Positions 1 to 10,600 of a stretch of 64,000 nucleotides of DNA are shown here, piece after piece. The stretch is from contig NZ_JACHKZ010000009.1 in the NCBI RefSeq assembly GCF_014207855.1, positions 1-64,000 on the forward strand. Reading direction: 5' to 3'. How positions within the stretch are numbered: the stretch's first letter is position 1; each line of letters opens with the position of its first letter. Under the pieces are notes generated by a model. It did not search any database. It saw only the letters and a program-made list of their open reading frames with translations, and was not told the origin of the DNA. The stretch comes from Comamonas odontotermitis. GTDB taxonomy: Bacteria > Pseudomonadota > Gammaproteobacteria > Burkholderiales > Burkholderiaceae_C. The translations under genes and the position numbers were made by a program.

Positions 1-162
1 GGTTGAGAGGGGTCTAACACGGTCGGTCTGCGCCAACAGCCGATAGCGGCTCTGGTCCCTCACCCCGACACCTGTAAACATACAAGCGGCTCTAAATACC
101 TACGCGTTCATGCCCGGGCTGCCTGCGGCATACTCGGCAGCTCGCTTTTCGCCCTCCGCAGC

Positions 163-774
163 ATGACCGACTTGCCCTTCTCCCAAGCCTGTGAAAACAA
201 CCGAGAGCCGATCCTGGCCGTGCTGCGCGATGCAATGGCGGAACGGCGCCATGTATTGGAGATCGGCTCCGGTACGGGCCAGCACAGCGTGTACTTTGCG
301 CCCCAGTTGCCGCAGCTGGTATGGCAAACCAGCGATCTGCCCGCACACCATGCCGGTATCCAGGCCTGGCATGCCGCGCATCCGGCTCCCAATCTGCGCG
401 CGCCGCTGCCACTGGATCTGAACAACGCACAGTGGCCCCAGACAGCAGACGGCGCCTTTGACGCGGTGTTCACGGCCAACACCTTGCACATCATGGCATG
501 GCCCCTGGTGGAGCGGCTGGTGGCACTCGTGGGCGCGCACCTGCCAGGTGGTGGAATCTTTGCCGTCTACGGCCCCTTCAACTACGCAGGCCAGTTCACC
601 AGCGCCAGCAACCGTGCCTTCGACGCCTGGTTACGCCAACGCGATGCGCAAAGCGGCATCCGCCATTTTGAGGATGTGCTGGCGCTCGCTCAACACCACG
701 GCCTGCAGTTGCTGCAAGACCATGCAATGCCAGCCAACAACCGCACGCTGGTGTTTCAGCGTCAGGGCGAATGA
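163..774 (+). CDS. DUF938 family SAM-dependent methyltransferase-like protein
   Basis: The 203-residue product has the DUF938 layout: an N-terminal ACENNREPIL-type opening and a Rossmann SAM-binding motif VLEIGSGTGQH at about residues 31-41. Later it has an acidic and hydrophobic segment, AVFTANTLHIM. The fold predicts a cytosolic class I methyltransferase, but no substrate is known for this family. The ATG at 163 matches the usual family N-terminus. Its stop codon overlaps the start of the downstream HD-domain gene in an ATGA arrangement, so the two are probably translationally coupled. Family assignment is firm; catalytic activity is inferred from the fold only. Confidence 0.85.
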   Translation: MTDLPFSQACENNREPILAVLRDAMAERRHVLEIGSGTGQHSVYFAPQLPQLVWQTSDLPAHHAGIQAWHAAHPAPNLRAPLPLDLNNAQWPQTADGAFDAVFTANTLHIMAWPLVERLVALVGAHLPGGGIFAVYGPFNYAGQFTSASNRAFDAWLRQRDAQSGIRHFEDVLALAQHHGLQLLQDHAMPANNRTLVFQRQGE

Positions 775-1448
775 TGACCATACCAGACGATCTGCAGCGC
801 TGGCAAGCGCTCTGCCAGCAACTGGCTGCGCAGGAGACGGGCCAGGATGCCGCCCATGACACCTCGCACCTGCAGCGCGTGTGGGGAAATGCACAGCTGC
901 TGCTGCAACACTATCCGCAGGCCGATGCCTTGGTGGTACTGACAGCCTGCTATTTGCATGACGTGGTGAACCTCCCCAAGAACCATCCAGACCGCCCGCA
1001 GGCATCATGCATGGCCGCTGAGCGGGCTACCACCCTGCTGCTCGCCCAGGGCTTTCCCGCACAGAAGCTGGAGCTCGTGGCCCATGCCATTGCGGCCCAC
1101 AGCTTTTCTGCCCGCATCGCACCACGCACCCTGGAAGCCCGAATCGTGCAGGATGCCGACCGGCTCGATGCCCTGGGGCCCGTGGGCCTGGCGCGCATGT
1201 TCCATATCGGAGGCCAATTGGGCCGCACGCTGGCGCATGCAACAGATCCGCTTGCCACAGAGCGCACCCTTGACGACCAACAGTTCACGCTGGACCATAT
1301 CGCCGCCAAGCTGCTGCAGTTACCTCCCACCATGCAGACCGAAGCGGGCAGGCAGGAGGCAGAGCGGCGCGCGCAGTGGATTACCGATTTTCGCCAGGCA
1401 TTCGTGCAGCAATGGAACGCAGCACCAATCGCCCAGGCACAAAGCTGA
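771..1448 (+). CDS. HD-domain phosphohydrolase
   Basis: The 225-residue cytosolic protein carries the HD metal-binding pattern: His at about 33 in HDTSHLQRV, the His-Asp pair in YLHDVVN near residues 63-64, and a distal Asp in QDADRLDALG near 128. This signature is typical of YedJ/YpgQ-type HD hydrolases that act on nucleotides or other phosphate esters. The true substrate cannot be read from sequence. It overlaps the stop of the methyltransferase-like gene by four bases (ATGA), which suggests one transcription unit. A hairpin at 1493-1523 follows it and can end transcription from both sides. Confidence 0.85.
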   Translation: MMTIPDDLQRWQALCQQLAAQETGQDAAHDTSHLQRVWGNAQLLLQHYPQADALVVLTACYLHDVVNLPKNHPDRPQASCMAAERATTLLLAQGFPAQKLELVAHAIAAHSFSARIAPRTLEARIVQDADRLDALGPVGLARMFHIGGQLGRTLAHATDPLATERTLDDQQFTLDHIAAKLLQLPPTMQTEAGRQEAERRAQWITDFRQAFVQQWNAAPIAQAQS

Positions 1449-1492
1449 TCTGCGCGCCAAAGCACCAGCCCGTCGTCCATCGCCTGAAAAGC

Positions 1493-1523
1493 AAAAGGCC
1501 TGCATCACCGTGCAGGCCTTTCT
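1493..1523. terminator. Bidirectional terminator between HD gene and psiF
   Basis: An inverted repeat (AAAGGCCTGCA, six-base loop, TGCAGGCCTTT) is flanked by A-runs on the left and T-rich sequence on the right. It lies between the convergent HD hydrolase and psiF genes, so it can serve both. Confidence 0.8.
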
Positions 1524-1540
1524 TCATCAGGCAGCGGCGC

Positions 1541-1819
1541 TTACTTCTTCAGGCACTCGCTCATGAAAGCCTTGCGCTCGTCACCCTTCTTGCCGGTGGC
1601 GTCCACATTGCAGGCCTTCATGCGTTCCTGCTGGCGCTTGCGGCCGTCAGACAGGCAGCTGGACATGAACTTCTTGCGGTCGTCGCCCTTGAGTTCCTTG
1701 GTCTTGGCTTCGGTGTTGCAAGTGCCCATCAGCTGCTGCTGCGCAGTAGGCGCCTTGTCGGCCGCCAAGGCAAACTGGGATGCCAGCGCGATACCGGCGA
1801 GAACGATGAGTTTTTTCAT
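1541..1819 (-). CDS. psiF: PsiF repeat family periplasmic protein
   Basis: The 92-residue product starts at the ATG ending at 1819 (MKKLIVLAGIALASQ), which gives a clean signal peptide cleaved near AALA-AD at about residue 20. The mature part has two copies of the PsiF repeat (C-x7-9-KG-D-RK-x-FMS-CL), each with paired cysteines, and ends in CLKK. PsiF is phosphate-starvation inducible in E. coli, but its biochemical role is unknown. I see no clear Pho box. A start further upstream would add a non-secretory N-terminus and was rejected. Confidence 0.85.
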   Translation of the reverse strand: MKKLIVLAGIALASQFALAADKAPTAQQQLMGTCNTEAKTKELKGDDRKKFMSSCLSDGRKRQQERMKACNVDATGKKGDERKAFMSECLKK

Positions 1820-1956
1820 GGAATACGCTCTTTTAAAAACTACGCCGAAGACCAGCGCAGGCGCATTTCGGCACAAGTTGCACGCCCTGTCAATGGGCCG
1901 CAAGCATGGCATTCACCAAGAACTACATTTTGCGAGAATTTTTTCGCCACAGACAT

Positions 1957-1981
1957 AAAAAAGCAGCCACGCAGGCTGCTT
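1957..1981 (-). terminator. Terminator of the YebC-family gene
   Basis: On the minus strand AGCAGCC, a five-base loop and GGCTGCT are followed by a run of six T. It lies about 25 bases past the stop of the YebC-like gene. Confidence 0.85.
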
Positions 1982-2006
1982 GCTCCATGAATGTGCTGCC
2001 CTTGGC

Positions 2007-2711
2007 TCAGTCAACCAGGCCCACGTAGACGTGCTGCACATCATCATCGTTTTCGAGGCCAGCCAGGAAGGCCTGCACTTCCTCCTGCGCCTCGGCAGAC
2101 AGGCCACCCATGCTGACAGGGTTCTTGGCCTTGTAGCCCAGCTTGGCGGACAGTACCTTGATGCCCTGCTCAGGCAGCGCCTTGCTCACGGTGTCCAGGT
2201 CGGTCGGCTCGGTGATGAACAGGGTTACGCCCTCTTCCTCGCCCGCCTCGAAATCCTGCGCGCCCGCTTCAATGGCAGCCAGCTCCACGTCAGCGCCGTT
2301 CTCGGCTTCGCCTTCAATCATGCCGACATGGTCAAAATCCCAGGCGACGGCCGTCAGCTGCCCCTTGCGGAAGCACACACGCATATTGGGTGCGGTGCGA
2401 TTGGGGTTGTCTGTCAGGCATTCGACCATTACCGGCACGCGATGCGGTGCGTATCCTTCGAACAGCACGGTCGAGTAATTGACCGCGTCCGCCCCGGCGC
2501 CCGAACCCTTTTTGATGGCACGCTCCAGCGTATCCTTGGGCATGGAGGCCTTGCGAGCCGCTTCCACTGCCATGCGCAGACGCGAGTTGCTGGCCGGGTC
2601 TCCACCTCCCAGGCGTGCCGCCACGGTGATTTCCTTGACCAGTTTGCCGAAGAGTTTGCCTTTGGCATCAGCGACCAGCGCCTTGCCCTTTGCTTTCCAT
2701 TGCGCGCCCAT
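2007..2711 (-). CDS. YebC/PmpR family protein, YeeN-like branch
   Basis: The 234-residue protein matches the YebC/PmpR (TACO1) fold, with [25 protein letters not shown] in the N-terminal part and the acidic C-terminal domain ending HVYVGLVD. The N-terminus [21 protein letters not shown] differs from the MAGHSKWANIQHRK opening of canonical YebC, and resembles the YeeN paralogue branch. YebC-type proteins bind DNA near regulated promoters or, as shown more recently, assist ribosomes at proline stretches. Which role applies here cannot be told. The ATG at 2711 is chosen because the conserved N-terminus begins there. Confidence 0.88.
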   Translation of the reverse strand: MGAQWKAKGKALVADAKGKLFGKLVKEITVAARLGGGDPASNSRLRMAVEAARKASMPKDTLERAIKKGSGAGADAVNYSTVLFEGYAPHRVPVMVECLTDNPNRTAPNMRVCFRKGQLTAVAWDFDHVGMIEGEAENGADVELAAIEAGAQDFEAGEEEGVTLFITEPTDLDTVSKALPEQGIKVLSAKLGYKAKNPVSMGGLSAEAQEEVQAFLAGLENDDDVQHVYVGLVD

Positions 2712-2982
2712 GGCTGCGAGTTCCTTGTTGTTGGTTTGGCAGCGCGAGAGCTGCGGATGGCGCGCCTTCCAGCCGAAGACGCTCCCATTTGACGAAGGCA
2801 AATTTATACACCCGCGCCCATTGTCCTGCTTGCACAACAGCCAGAGGCTGAGTCAGGATTATGGGTCAAAGCAACAGCTATTCTGCATCGAATCATTTTA
2901 GGATTTTTGCACTACAGTGCTATAAATTAATAGACTTATAGCTATCATTTTTGATATTCATATCCCAAGGCACAATGCAGGC

Positions 2983-3357
2983 ATGGCTGTCTTGCAAAAT
3001 CTGTGGGGGTGGATCAGACAACAGCGCGCGCCCTTGCTGTGCTCGGTAGCGGGGCTGGTGCTGTCTTTTGTTTTTCTGGGCCTGCCCGGTTTTGCCAGCT
3101 ATTGGCCGGCGGAACAGCTGTTCCGCCTTGCGGGCGATGCAGCCCTGCTCGATCGCATCCAGGGCGACAAGCTGTGGCCGGTGCTCATCTCGGCCAGCTT
3201 CCTGCAGGCACTGCTGATCACCCCCGTCCACTGTCTGCTGCGCCGCTGGCAGCCTGCTTTGCCGCCCACCTTGCATGTGGCAGCCACAGCCTTGCTGGTG
3301 CTCGCGGTCAGCATTGTCGCCACATCGGTGATGCTGTTGGCCCAGGTTGATGCATAG
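2983..3357 (+). CDS. Small membrane protein of unknown function
   Basis: The 124-residue product has three hydrophobic segments likely to span the inner membrane: about residues 20-40 (VAGLVLSFVFLGLPGF), 62-82 (VLISASFLQALLITPVHCLL) and 98-120 (ATALLVLAVSIVATSVMLLA). I do not recognise a family. The preceding 145 bases are AT-rich and contain the only plausible promoter region. The gene lies between the YebC-like gene, which diverges from it, and murI, which follows 56 bases downstream on the same strand. Cotranscription with murI is possible. Confidence 0.6.
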   Translation: MAVLQNLWGWIRQQRAPLLCSVAGLVLSFVFLGLPGFASYWPAEQLFRLAGDAALLDRIQGDKLWPVLISASFLQALLITPVHCLLRRWQPALPPTLHVAATALLVLAVSIVATSVMLLAQVDA

Positions 3358-3413
3358 GTACCCGGGCGTGCCTACAATCTGCGGCACCTTGTAGACGGAC
3401 AGCACGCACGGCC

Positions 3414-4268
3414 ATGCCTACCCCCACCTCTCCCATTGGCGTTTTTGACAGCGGCATCGGCGGCCTGAGCGTGCTGCAGGCCCTGCGTGAAGTGCTGCCC
3501 GGCGAGCGCTTTGTGTACCTGGCCGACAGCGGCAATGCCCCGTACGGCGAGCGTGGAGATGCCTTTGTGCAGGCGCGCAGCGCCCGCATCACCGATTGGA
3601 TGCGCAGCCAGCACGATGTGAAGGCTTTGGTCATCGCCTGCAACACTGCCACGGCAGCGGCCATTGACGGCCTGCGCGACGGCAATCCCGGCCTGCCCAT
3701 CATCGGTGTAGAACCTGCGCTCAAACCCGCAGCCCAGCACAGCAAAACCCATAAGGTGGGGGTGATCGCCACGCACGGCACGGTAGGCAGCGCCCGCTTT
3801 GCTGCGCTGCAGGCTGCCCATTCGGCGAATACGCAATTCGTGGTACAGGCTTGTGCAGGCCTTGCACGGGCCATTGAAGACAGTACCCTGCCCGGCATTT
3901 CAGCCCCCAAAAACGCTGCACAAATAAGAGCGCTTTGCACCCAATACACAAACGCCATGGGCGCGTTTGGCACCGAACCTGACCAGATCGATACCCTGGT
4001 GCTGGGCTGCACGCATTACATATTCGCAGCCGATACCCTGCGCAGTCTCGTCGGCCCCGGCATCGCCCTGATCGATACGGGCACCCCCGTGGCGCGGCGC
4101 ACATACAGCCTGCTGCATGCCACCGGCATGCTGCGCAAGCAGAGCGCGGGCGCGGCTAAGGAGGCCTGCCACCTCTTCACAACGGGCGATGTCTCCGCTC
4201 TGCGCCATGCAGCCAGTCAATGGCTGGGTTTACCGGCAACATGCGCCCGTTCAGCGGCCATTGACTGA
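3414..4268 (+). CDS. murI: Glutamate racemase
   Basis: MurI interconverts L- and D-glutamate and supplies D-Glu for the peptidoglycan stem peptide in the cytosol. The 284-residue product has all family landmarks: GVFDSGIGGLSVL at 10-21, LADSGNAPYG at 36-44, the first catalytic cysteine in VIACNTAT (about C76) and the second in LVLGCTHY (about C199). Its 3' end overlaps the convergent metallopeptidase gene by 18 bases. Length is close to the usual 265-285 residues. Confidence 0.95.
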   Translation: MPTPTSPIGVFDSGIGGLSVLQALREVLPGERFVYLADSGNAPYGERGDAFVQARSARITDWMRSQHDVKALVIACNTATAAAIDGLRDGNPGLPIIGVEPALKPAAQHSKTHKVGVIATHGTVGSARFAALQAAHSANTQFVVQACAGLARAIEDSTLPGISAPKNAAQIRALCTQYTNAMGAFGTEPDQIDTLVLGCTHYIFAADTLRSLVGPGIALIDTGTPVARRTYSLLHATGMLRKQSAGAAKEACHLFTTGDVSALRHAASQWLGLPATCARSAAID

Positions 4269-4805
4269 ATCGTCGCTGTCCCTGGCATCTTTCCACAACC
4301 GCTTGCCACCAGCATCCAGCCAGGTCAGATACAGTCGCGTCTCCAGCTCCAGTTGGTGGTAGGCCGGCTCCATGTACTCGCACAGTTGGTAGAACGCCTT
4401 GTTGTGATCGGTTTCGCGCAGATGAGCCAGCTCGTGCACGGCAATCATCCGCAGGAACGGCTCAGGCGCGTGCTTGAACAGGCTGCCAATGCGAATCTCA
4501 TGCCGCGACTGGGTTTTGCCGCCATGGTTCTTTCCGCTGCGCATATGGATACCCAGCGCCTGGTACACCAGCTGCAGTTTGCTGTCGTAGACCACCTTGG
4601 CCAGCGGCGCGGCATTGCGCATGTACTCGGTCTTCAAGCCGGTCACATAGCCATGCAAGGCCTTGTCCGAGCGCATCTGGTGCGCCTCTGGGTGGCGCTG
4701 CAACAACCAATCGCCCAGCCTGCCCGATTGCACCAGGCCCATCGCCTGCTGCTGCAGACTGGGCGGATAGGCTTGCAGATAGGGCAATGGAACAGAAGCA
4801 GTCAT
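4251..4805 (-). CDS. YgjP-like zinc metallopeptidase
   Basis: The 184-residue protein has the zinc motif HELAH (H124, E125, H128) followed by H134 in ETDHNKAFY. This is the arrangement of YgjP/WLM-type minigluzincins related to SprT. The segment TQSRHEIRIGSLFKHAP just before it is also typical. These proteins are soluble and their substrates are poorly known. The ATG at 4805 gives a sensible start; upstream in-frame sequence looks non-coding. It converges with murI and overlaps its 3' end. Confidence 0.8.
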   Translation of the reverse strand: MTASVPLPYLQAYPPSLQQQAMGLVQSGRLGDWLLQRHPEAHQMRSDKALHGYVTGLKTEYMRNAAPLAKVVYDSKLQLVYQALGIHMRSGKNHGGKTQSRHEIRIGSLFKHAPEPFLRMIAVHELAHLRETDHNKAFYQLCEYMEPAYHQLELETRLYLTWLDAGGKRLWKDARDSDDSVNGR

Positions 4806-4868
4806 GGCTGGAAAGCAGCCAAGGCAGCACATGGCTGCCTTGGTCAGAGAAATAAAACTACAAGATGG

Positions 4869-4884
4869 ATAGCTGTCAGCGCCC
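4869..4884 (+). repeat. Half copy of a dispersed intergenic repeat
   Basis: ATAGCTGTCAGCGCCC matches the left arm of the repeat found more completely at 34521-34570, 46076-46117 and 54822-54858. It lies between the metallopeptidase gene and the following minus-strand gene. Confidence 0.45.
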
Positions 4885-4908
4885 ATCCATCAGACGCCAA
4901 CACCCTAT

Positions 4909-5532
4909 TCAATGCAGATGACGTGGACGGCGGCCACCGCCGTGCCCGCCCGAGCCACCTGCACCGCGCGGAGGCTTGCCGATCTCCAGCGAATCGACCA
5001 GGGCATCAAACCGCTGGCTGAACAGCTTGTCGATCTCGCCCACAACGCCTTGCAGCTCGCTCGCATCAAAGTGGCGCTCCATCATGTTCACCACGTCCTG
5101 CACCAGCATGTCGCGCTGCACCTGCATGATGGCCGCGGGCGTCGGGCCGACGAACAGCATCATGAAGTCATCGCGCGACTCTGCACTGCGGTCCTGGTCT
5201 TCGTCATCAAACTCGGCGTCGTAGAACGTGACCTCGATGGCCGCACCCTGCTCGGCCAGCTCATTGAGGTTCATGCACATGTCATCGAGCGCCTGGCGAA
5301 AATCGTCGTCGCCGCGCACCGTCCAGCACATCTGCAGGATGTGGTCCTTGGGCTCGAACAGAATGCCTGGCTCTTCCTCATAGGCGCTTTCAGCGCCATC
5401 GACCAGTGACTTGGCACCCGCATACTGCCACAGGGGCTTCAAGGCCTCCTGCAACTGGTCGAAGCCGACATCGGCCCGCAGCAACACCTGGCCGTGGACA
5501 TGAATCTCAAAGGGTGGGTTGTAACTGGGCAT
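4909..5532 (-). CDS. Conserved hypothetical protein, acidic with Gly-rich tail
   Basis: The 207-residue soluble product starts MPSYNPPFEIHVHGQVLLR. It has no signal peptide or membrane segment. The middle is rich in Asp and Glu (FYDAEFDDEDQDR near 105-117), and the C-terminus is a Gly/Arg/His tail ending GGGRRPRHLH. I think it is one of the unnamed families restricted to Comamonadaceae, but I cannot assign a function. The ATG at 5532 was chosen because upstream in-frame sequence runs into the tRNA-Leu region. Its neighbours give no functional clue. Confidence 0.7.
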   Translation of the reverse strand: MPSYNPPFEIHVHGQVLLRADVGFDQLQEALKPLWQYAGAKSLVDGAESAYEEEPGILFEPKDHILQMCWTVRGDDDFRQALDDMCMNLNELAEQGAAIEVTFYDAEFDDEDQDRSAESRDDFMMLFVGPTPAAIMQVQRDMLVQDVVNMMERHFDASELQGVVGEIDKLFSQRFDALVDSLEIGKPPRGAGGSGGHGGGRRPRHLH

Positions 5533-5687
5533 GTTCTGTACCTTCCTCAATCGGAGCCGCCGCTTGCGCCTGCTGCTCCACACTAGATGACACGGCACGC
5601 CGCATCGCCGTTGCGCAAGCCGCCCACCCGAGCGGCACTGCATCCACACTATCAGGCATTGTGCCCGTTTTGTCGATGACAGCCGAA

Positions 5688-5716
5688 GAAAAAGCCAACA
5701 GGGCAGGCCTGTTGGC
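5688..5716 (-). terminator. Terminator downstream of tRNA-Leu(UAA)
   Basis: On the minus strand a GCCAACAG/CTGTTGGC stem with a short GC loop is followed by CTTTTTCTTC. It begins about ten bases past the CCA end of the tRNA. Confidence 0.75.
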
Positions 5717-5726
5717 TTCGCTTGAC

Positions 5727-5815
5727 TGGTGCCTCGGGCCGGGATCGAACCGGCACGCCACTTTCGCGGCACGGGATTTTAAGTCCCGGGTGTCTACCAA
5801 TTTCACCACCGAGGC
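5727..5815 (-). tRNA. tRNA-Leu(UAA)
   Basis: The 89-nt gene has an encoded CCA end, a long class II variable arm, acceptor GCCTCGG/CCGAGGC, a D-arm with GGTAGACAC, anticodon TAA in ACTTAAAAT, and T-arm GGTTCGATCC. It is the last gene of the minus-strand tRNA cluster, and is separated from the Gly genes by a terminator-like hairpin. Confidence 0.95.
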
Positions 5816-5875
5816 AGCACATCCGCTTATTCTAGCGGGGCAAACCCTGCAGTTTGGCGATTTGTGGGCCGACAA

Positions 5876-5901
5876 CAAAAAAGGAAGCCGAGGCTTCCTT
5901 C
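5876..5901 (-). terminator. Terminator after the tRNA-Gly repeats
   Basis: On the minus strand GGAAGCC TC GGCTTCC is followed by TTTTTTGTTG, ten bases past the first tRNA-Gly copy. It should end the Gly-Cys-Gly-Gly-Gly transcript before tRNA-Leu. Confidence 0.8.
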
Positions 5902-5910
5902 TTGTCGTGT

Positions 5911-5986
5911 TGGAGCGGGAAAACGGTCTCGAACCGTCGACCTCAACCTTGGCAAGGTTGCGCTCTACCAACTGAGCTATTCCCGC
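5911..5986 (-). tRNA. tRNA-Gly(GCC), copy 1
   Basis: The 76-nt gene has acceptor GCGGGAA/TTCCCGC, D-arm AGCTCAGTTGGTAGAGC, anticodon GCC in CTTGCCAAG, T-arm GGTTCGAGACC and an encoded CCA. It is identical to the other three copies in the cluster. It is the promoter-distal member of the tandem array. Confidence 0.96.
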
Positions 5987-6024
5987 ATTGCCAGCATGAT
6001 CTGCATCACGCCAGCATTGAAAAC

Positions 6025-6100
6025 TGGAGCGGGAAAACGGTCTCGAACCGTCGACCTCAACCTTGGCAAGGTTGCGCTCTACCAACTGAGCTATTCCCGC
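6025..6100 (-). tRNA. tRNA-Gly(GCC), copy 2
   Basis: This is a 76-nt sequence identical to copy 1. The 38-nt spacer between copies 1 and 2 is nearly the same as the 37-nt spacer between copies 2 and 3, so the repeat unit is gene plus spacer, about 114 bp. Confidence 0.96.
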
Positions 6101-6137
6101 ATTGCCGGCATGATCTGCATCACACCAGCTTTGAAAC

Positions 6138-6213
6138 TGGAGCGGGAAAACGGTCTCGAACCGTCGACCTCAACCTTGGCAAGGTTGCGCTCTACCAACT
6201 GAGCTATTCCCGC
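6138..6213 (-). tRNA. tRNA-Gly(GCC), copy 3
   Basis: This is a 76-nt sequence identical to copies 1 and 2, and is the first member of the tandem triplet. Its upstream spacer, towards tRNA-Cys, is unrelated to the inter-copy spacers. Confidence 0.96.
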
Positions 6214-6261
6214 AAAAATGTTCGTTTTCCACGAACCCAAAACATACTGACAAGCATCTTC

Positions 6262-6335
6262 TGGAGGCGCGAACCAGAGTCGAACTGGTCTAACCGGATT
6301 TGCAATCCGGGGCATAACCGCTTTGCTATCGCGCC
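6262..6335 (-). tRNA. tRNA-Cys(GCA)
   Basis: The 74-nt gene has acceptor GGCGCGA/TCGCGCC, anticodon GCA in GATTGCAAATC, T-arm GGTTCGCGCC region and an encoded CCA. It lies between the promoter-proximal tRNA-Gly and the tandem Gly triplet. Confidence 0.95.
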
Positions 6336-6375
6336 TTGGATTGTTTGCACCGCTGGCATACCAGCACTGCGAATC

Positions 6376-6451
6376 TGGAGCGGGAAAACGGTCTCGAACC
6401 GTCGACCTCAACCTTGGCAAGGTTGCGCTCTACCAACTGAGCTATTCCCGC
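6376..6451 (-). tRNA. tRNA-Gly(GCC), copy 4 (promoter-proximal)
   Basis: This 76-nt sequence is identical to the tandem copies and is the first gene of the cluster on the minus strand. About 30 bases upstream a TATAAT box (complement of 6479-6484) is a likely -10 element for the cluster. Confidence 0.95.
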
Positions 6452-6478
6452 GTGTATCCGTTTTATCGGAAGACAGCG

Positions 6479-6484
6479 ATTATA
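6479..6484 (-). promoter_or_regulatory. -10 element of the tRNA cluster
   Basis: A perfect TATAAT on the minus strand lies about 28 bases upstream of the first tRNA-Gly. The -35 (TGCATT at 17-bp spacing) is poor, as is usual for tRNA promoters with other activating inputs. Confidence 0.5.
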
Positions 6485-6538
6485 TACCGTCTTCGCAATG
6501 GAATGCATTGTATCGCACTTTTTTTGGCGTTTTGGCGA

Positions 6539-6569
6539 AACAGCCCCGTTTTATTCGCACGGGGCTGTT
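6539..6569. terminator. Hairpin between lon and the tRNA cluster
   Basis: The 11-bp inverted repeat AACAGCCCCGT/ACGGGGCTGTT has a nine-base loop and lies ten bases past the lon stop. No clean T-run follows on the minus strand, so termination is probable but not certain. Confidence 0.5.
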
Positions 6570-6579
6570 CGCTTTTCCA

Positions 6580-9030
<2,451 letters not shown>

Positions 9031-9157
9031 GAAAATCCTTTTAAAACTTTTACGAAGATGCTTCGCAAAAGCAATTTTTCAACCCTGCGGCTTTCGAAAA
9101 ACCACGGGTAGGAGCTGAGAGGGCCCCGCACAAGCACCCACAGCCTGCCAAAGGGCA

Positions 9158-9177
9158 GAGCCTGCAAACGCAGGCTC
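9158..9177 (-). terminator. Hairpin downstream of clpX
   Basis: An eight-bp stem GAGCCTGC/GCAGGCTC with tetraloop lies between clpX and lon. It lacks a clear T-run, so it may be a weak terminator or an RNA-stabilising stem. Confidence 0.4.
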
Positions 9178-9224
9178 ATCAAAAACAATAGCTACTGGCG
9201 GGCACCAGATGTGCGCAAGTGCCA

Positions 9225-10496
9225 TCAGGCCTTCTTGGCCGCTTCCCGATAAACCAGCAGGGGCGGCTTTCCTTCGTTGATGGTTGCTTCCTCAACAACA
9301 ACCTTGGCGACATTGTCGGTCGTTGGCAGATCGAACATGGTGGTCATCAGCGATTGCTCCAGAATGGAGCGCAGGCCACGGGCGCCCGTCTTGCGCGCCA
9401 GCGCCTTCTTGGCGATGGCCGTCAGCGCGTCGGGGCGCACTTCCAGCTCCACCCCTTCCATGCCCAGAAGCTTGTTGTATTGCTTGACCAAGGCGTTCTT
9501 GGGCTGGGTCAGGATCTGCACCAGAGCGTCTTCCGACAGCTCGGCGAGAGCCGTCACCACCGGCAGGCGGCCCACCAGCTCGGGGATGATTCCGAACTTG
9601 ATCAGGTCCTCAGGCTCGATGTCGCGGAAAGCCTCCGAGATGGAGCGCTGCTGCTTGCTCTTGACCGTGGCGCTGAAACCGATGCCGGATGCTTCGGAAC
9701 GGTTCTCGATCACCTTCTCCAGGCCCGCGAACGCACCGCCGCAGATGAACAGGATATTGGTAGTGTCTACCTGCAGAAAATCCTGGTTCGGGTGCTTGCG
9801 ACCGCCTTGCGGAGGAATCGAGGCCATCGTGCCTTCGATCAGCTTGAGCAGCGCCTGCTGCACACCTTCGCCGGACACGTCACGGGTGATCGACGGGTTG
9901 TCAGCCTTGCGGGTGATCTTGTCGATTTCGTCGATATAGACGATGCCGCGCTGGGCACGTTCCACATCGTAGTTGCAGCTTTGCAGCAGCTTCTGCACGA
10001 TGTTTTCCACATCCTCGCCCACATAACCGGCTTCGGTCAACGTGGTGGCATCGGCCATCACAAATGGAACGTTCAACTGGCGCGCCAGCGTCTGGGCAAG
10101 CAGGGTCTTGCCAGAGCCGGTCGGGCCGATCAAGAGGATATTGCTCTTGGCCAGCTCCACCTCGTCCTTGCCAGCCTTGTCCTTGTGGAGCAGACGCTTG
10201 TAGTGGTTGTACACGGCCACGGCCAAGGTGCGCTTTGCCGCGTCTTGCCCGATCACATAATTGTCCAGATTGGCCTTGATGTCCGCTGGCGTTGGCAGGT
10301 CATTGCCCTTGAGCTTTTCCCCCTCCTTGCCTTCTGCAGCCACTTCGTCACGCACGATGTCGTTGCACAGGTTGATGCACTCATCGCAGATGAACACGGA
10401 AGGGCCTGCAATGAGTTTTTTGACCTCATGCTGGCTTTTTCCGCAGAACGAGCAGTACAGGGTTTTTTCGCTGGATGAGCCTTTTTTCTCGGCCAT
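9225..10496 (-). CDS. clpX: ATP-dependent Clp protease ATP-binding subunit ClpX
   Basis: ClpX unfolds proteins and feeds them to ClpP. The 423-residue product has the N-terminal zinc-binding domain with C15, C18, C37 and C40, Walker [13 protein letters not shown], pore loop GYVGED, Walker [11 protein letters not shown], and an IGF tripeptide in SGIGFSATV for docking on ClpP. The ATG at 10496 gives the standard [15 protein letters not shown] start. It lies just downstream of clpP, with a terminator-like hairpin between, so it may also have its own promoter. Confidence 0.97.
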   Translation of the reverse strand: MAEKKGSSSEKTLYCSFCGKSQHEVKKLIAGPSVFICDECINLCNDIVRDEVAAEGKEGEKLKGNDLPTPADIKANLDNYVIGQDAAKRTLAVAVYNHYKRLLHKDKAGKDEVELAKSNILLIGPTGSGKTLLAQTLARQLNVPFVMADATTLTEAGYVGEDVENIVQKLLQSCNYDVERAQRGIVYIDEIDKITRKADNPSITRDVSGEGVQQALLKLIEGTMASIPPQGGRKHPNQDFLQVDTTNILFICGGAFAGLEKVIENRSEASGIGFSATVKSKQQRSISEAFRDIEPEDLIKFGIIPELVGRLPVVTALAELSEDALVQILTQPKNALVKQYNKLLGMEGVELEVRPDALTAIAKKALARKTGARGLRSILEQSLMTTMFDLPTTDNVAKVVVEEATINEGKPPLLVYREAAKKA

Positions 10497-10549
10497 GGGG
10501 GCAATGCCTTCGATCAAATCTATATGGAAACAATGATAACCAACTACAA

Positions 10550-10581
10550 AGCGGCCTCAACCGGGTAGGGTTGAGGCCGCC
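10550..10581 (-). terminator. Terminator between clpP and clpX
   Basis: A 12-bp stem (GCGGCCTCAACC paired with GGTTGAGGCCGC) and six-base loop lies about 20 bases past the clpP stop, followed on the minus strand by TTTGTAG. The short T-run suggests partial read-through into clpX. Confidence 0.65.
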
Positions 10582-10600
10582 TTCACCGGTTTGATCCTGC

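Noticed and set aside
5911-6451. CRISPR-like regular repeats
   Set aside because: The 76-bp repeats are complete tRNA-Gly genes with CCA ends, and the spacers are near-identical and not unique.
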